Shown: positions 5,107 through 6,201 of the stretch, piece by piece | Layout: each line of letters begins with the position of its first letter | How positions within the stretch are numbered: the stretch's first letter is position 1 | Assembly (NCBI GenBank): GCA_022511485.1 | Contig: JAFLUJ010000337.1 | Span: 1 to 6,201 of the forward strand | Direction: 5' to 3' | Source: Oscillospiraceae bacterium | GTDB lineage: Bacteria > Bacillota > Clostridia > Oscillospirales > Ruminococcaceae | Length of the DNA stretch: 6,201 bases | Made by a program: the position numbers and the translations under genes | The notes under the pieces: generated by a model | What the model was told of the DNA's origin: nothing | Database searches by the model: none | The model's input: the letters and a program-made list of their open reading frames with translations, nothing else

Positions 5107-6201
5107 TCATTTGGTAATACGGGAATCCCTGATCTCTTTAGCTTCATGGAAAGCAGCTAATTCCTCAATTGCAGCATCAATACCTTTGTGATCATTAAAA
5201 TCCGGATTGAATATATTTCTTTCTTTAATAATAAATTTTTTGGCCTTCCAGTCCATCTTGCAATCTAAATAACCTACAAATTGATTTCCTACAAGAATTG
5301 AAAGAGGCCATTTCATTCCCTTTTTCTTAAAATATTCAAAAGAAAATGAATAATCGAAAAATGTATTAAGCTAGGTCTTGTCTCTTACAATTGTATCCAT
5401 TGGTGAAATAAGCCTAACCTCACGATGATCCTCAGCTGCTTTTTCATTCAGGATATTCATTTTTGAAGAATGGATATAATAATTTTTACGACCGATCTTA
5501 TATGAAAGCTGTAGTATCTTATTTTCAGATTCAAGCTCCTTAAAAACCGGAACAATATCAGCAGTCTTATATCCAGACAGATGAGAAACATGGACCGGGT
5601 CAGTCACTCCCAGGGACATTATCAGTTTTTCAATTATGCATTTTATCGCCTGTTTTTCATCAATGGAGTCTTTAGTCCAATCGGGAAAGCCCACTTTTTC
5701 TTTCAGTATCCAAATGGGTTCTTTGAAAGTTCCCGGATTTCTGCCGCATGTCATGAGATCTCCCTTGCGGCATAATCTGTAAAAAGCACGGAATATAGGC
5801 AAATCATAGCTTTGGTCGTGTTCCCGCCTGTATTTATTCCATTCAGAAGATAAATTCAAACTCTCCCATATTTGATCAGCAGTCGATCCATCGGATTCTG
5901 TTAAGCTCTCTTTCAATTCCCTTTCAGCAGCCTGAATTTCAGGGCTATCCCCCGCCGCAAGCCAGCTTTCATCGGAATATCCCCATCTTACAATACCTTT
6001 TGCAGCATTCTTATACAGCGAATACTCATCTCCTGGTACGAAGAACATATTCCGCTTAAATGTCCATGTTTCGACGACCTTAAAATCCTTATATGCAGCT
6101 ATATCTAATTGTTCTGCTTTAAAATCTTTTTTTCTGTTCCAAAGCATTATATATTGGTTTAAATGTATAGCAGGATAAGGATCATATTGCAATCCGCAAA
6201 G
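5107..6201 (-). pseudogene. Winged-helix HTH_42 (YcaQ/AlkZ-type DNA glycosylase) gene, interrupted by one TAG, 5' end outside window
   Basis: The minus-strand frame is open from the window edge (LCGLQYDPYPAIH) to a TAG at 5371-5373. It then continues in the same frame to TGA at 5107-5109. HTH_42-like features appear in order: QYD near the start, matching the QxD motif of YcaQ-like glycosylases; a winged-helix region with FRAFYRLCRKGDLMTCGR; then RLISPMDTIVRD. After the TAG comes the expected C-terminal part, LNTFFDYSFSFEYFKKKG and FVGYLDCKMDWK. Family members are near 350-400 residues, and about 363 sense codons are visible here. The family removes alkylated or crosslinked bases, though many members are untested. 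The position usually Arg after DxKxD (family recollection) is Trp here. The single stop suggests a recent nonsense mutation, readthrough or an error. It is on the same strand as the XRE gene, 229 nt apart. Confidence 0.8.

Noticed and set aside
5107..5316. A separate 69-residue protein starting MKWPLSILVG
   Set aside because: The frame is open upstream to the TAG at 5371 and the sequence continues the HTH_42 C-terminal domain, so it is the 3' part of the interrupted gene.
5581..5775. Plus-strand open frame opposite the HTH_42 gene
   Set aside because: The minus strand carries clear family-like sequence here; the plus frame shows no domain features.

Overview
The window looks like chromosomal DNA of a low- to mid-GC Gram-positive anaerobe, most likely a gut or rumen clostridium of the Ruminococcus/Oscillospiraceae type. 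This rests on the strong GGAGG ribosome binding sites, the consensus sigma-A promoters and the gene families present (YtrA-type GntR, XRE-TPR regulators). The taxon is inferred, not shown.

Positions 1-3752 hold a five-gene plus-strand operon. An AT-rich terminator-like hairpin (16-58) is followed by a near-perfect promoter (TTGACA-17-TATACT, 66-94). Its -10 box lies inside a long inverted repeat, the likely operator. The genes are a YtrA-subfamily GntR repressor (171-554), an ABC ATPase (547-1416), two tandem paralogous six-helix membrane proteins about 54% identical by hand count (1419-2195 and about 2223-3002), and a third, distantly related six-helix membrane protein (3018-3692). Spacing is tight throughout and each gene has its own Shine-Dalgarno (SD) sequence. 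A 12-bp hairpin (3713-3745) closes the operon. The layout fits an auto-repressed ABC-2 type exporter or cell-envelope/antimicrobial response module. The substrate cannot be read from sequence.

Positions 3762-4945 carry a convergent minus-strand gene for a 371-residue regulator with an N-terminal XRE helix-turn-helix and a long helical TPR-like C-terminal region. Its promoter (TGGACA-17-TATCAT) and start codon lie within two nested inverted repeats, which suggests autoregulation.

Positions 5107-6201 carry, on the minus strand and running off the window edge, a winged-helix HTH_42 (YcaQ/AlkZ-type DNA glycosylase) gene. One in-frame TAG (5371-5373) splits it; family-like sequence continues in the same frame on both sides. 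It is either a recent pseudogene, a recoded/readthrough gene or a base error. This part is visibly more AT-rich than the ABC operon.

No tRNA, rRNA, CRISPR array or insertion sequence was seen. I found no clearly new system. The points most worth a second look are the duplicated permease pair with one hypervariable loop, the hairpin between SD and start of the second permease, the nested palindromes at the XRE gene and the single amber codon in the glycosylase-like gene.
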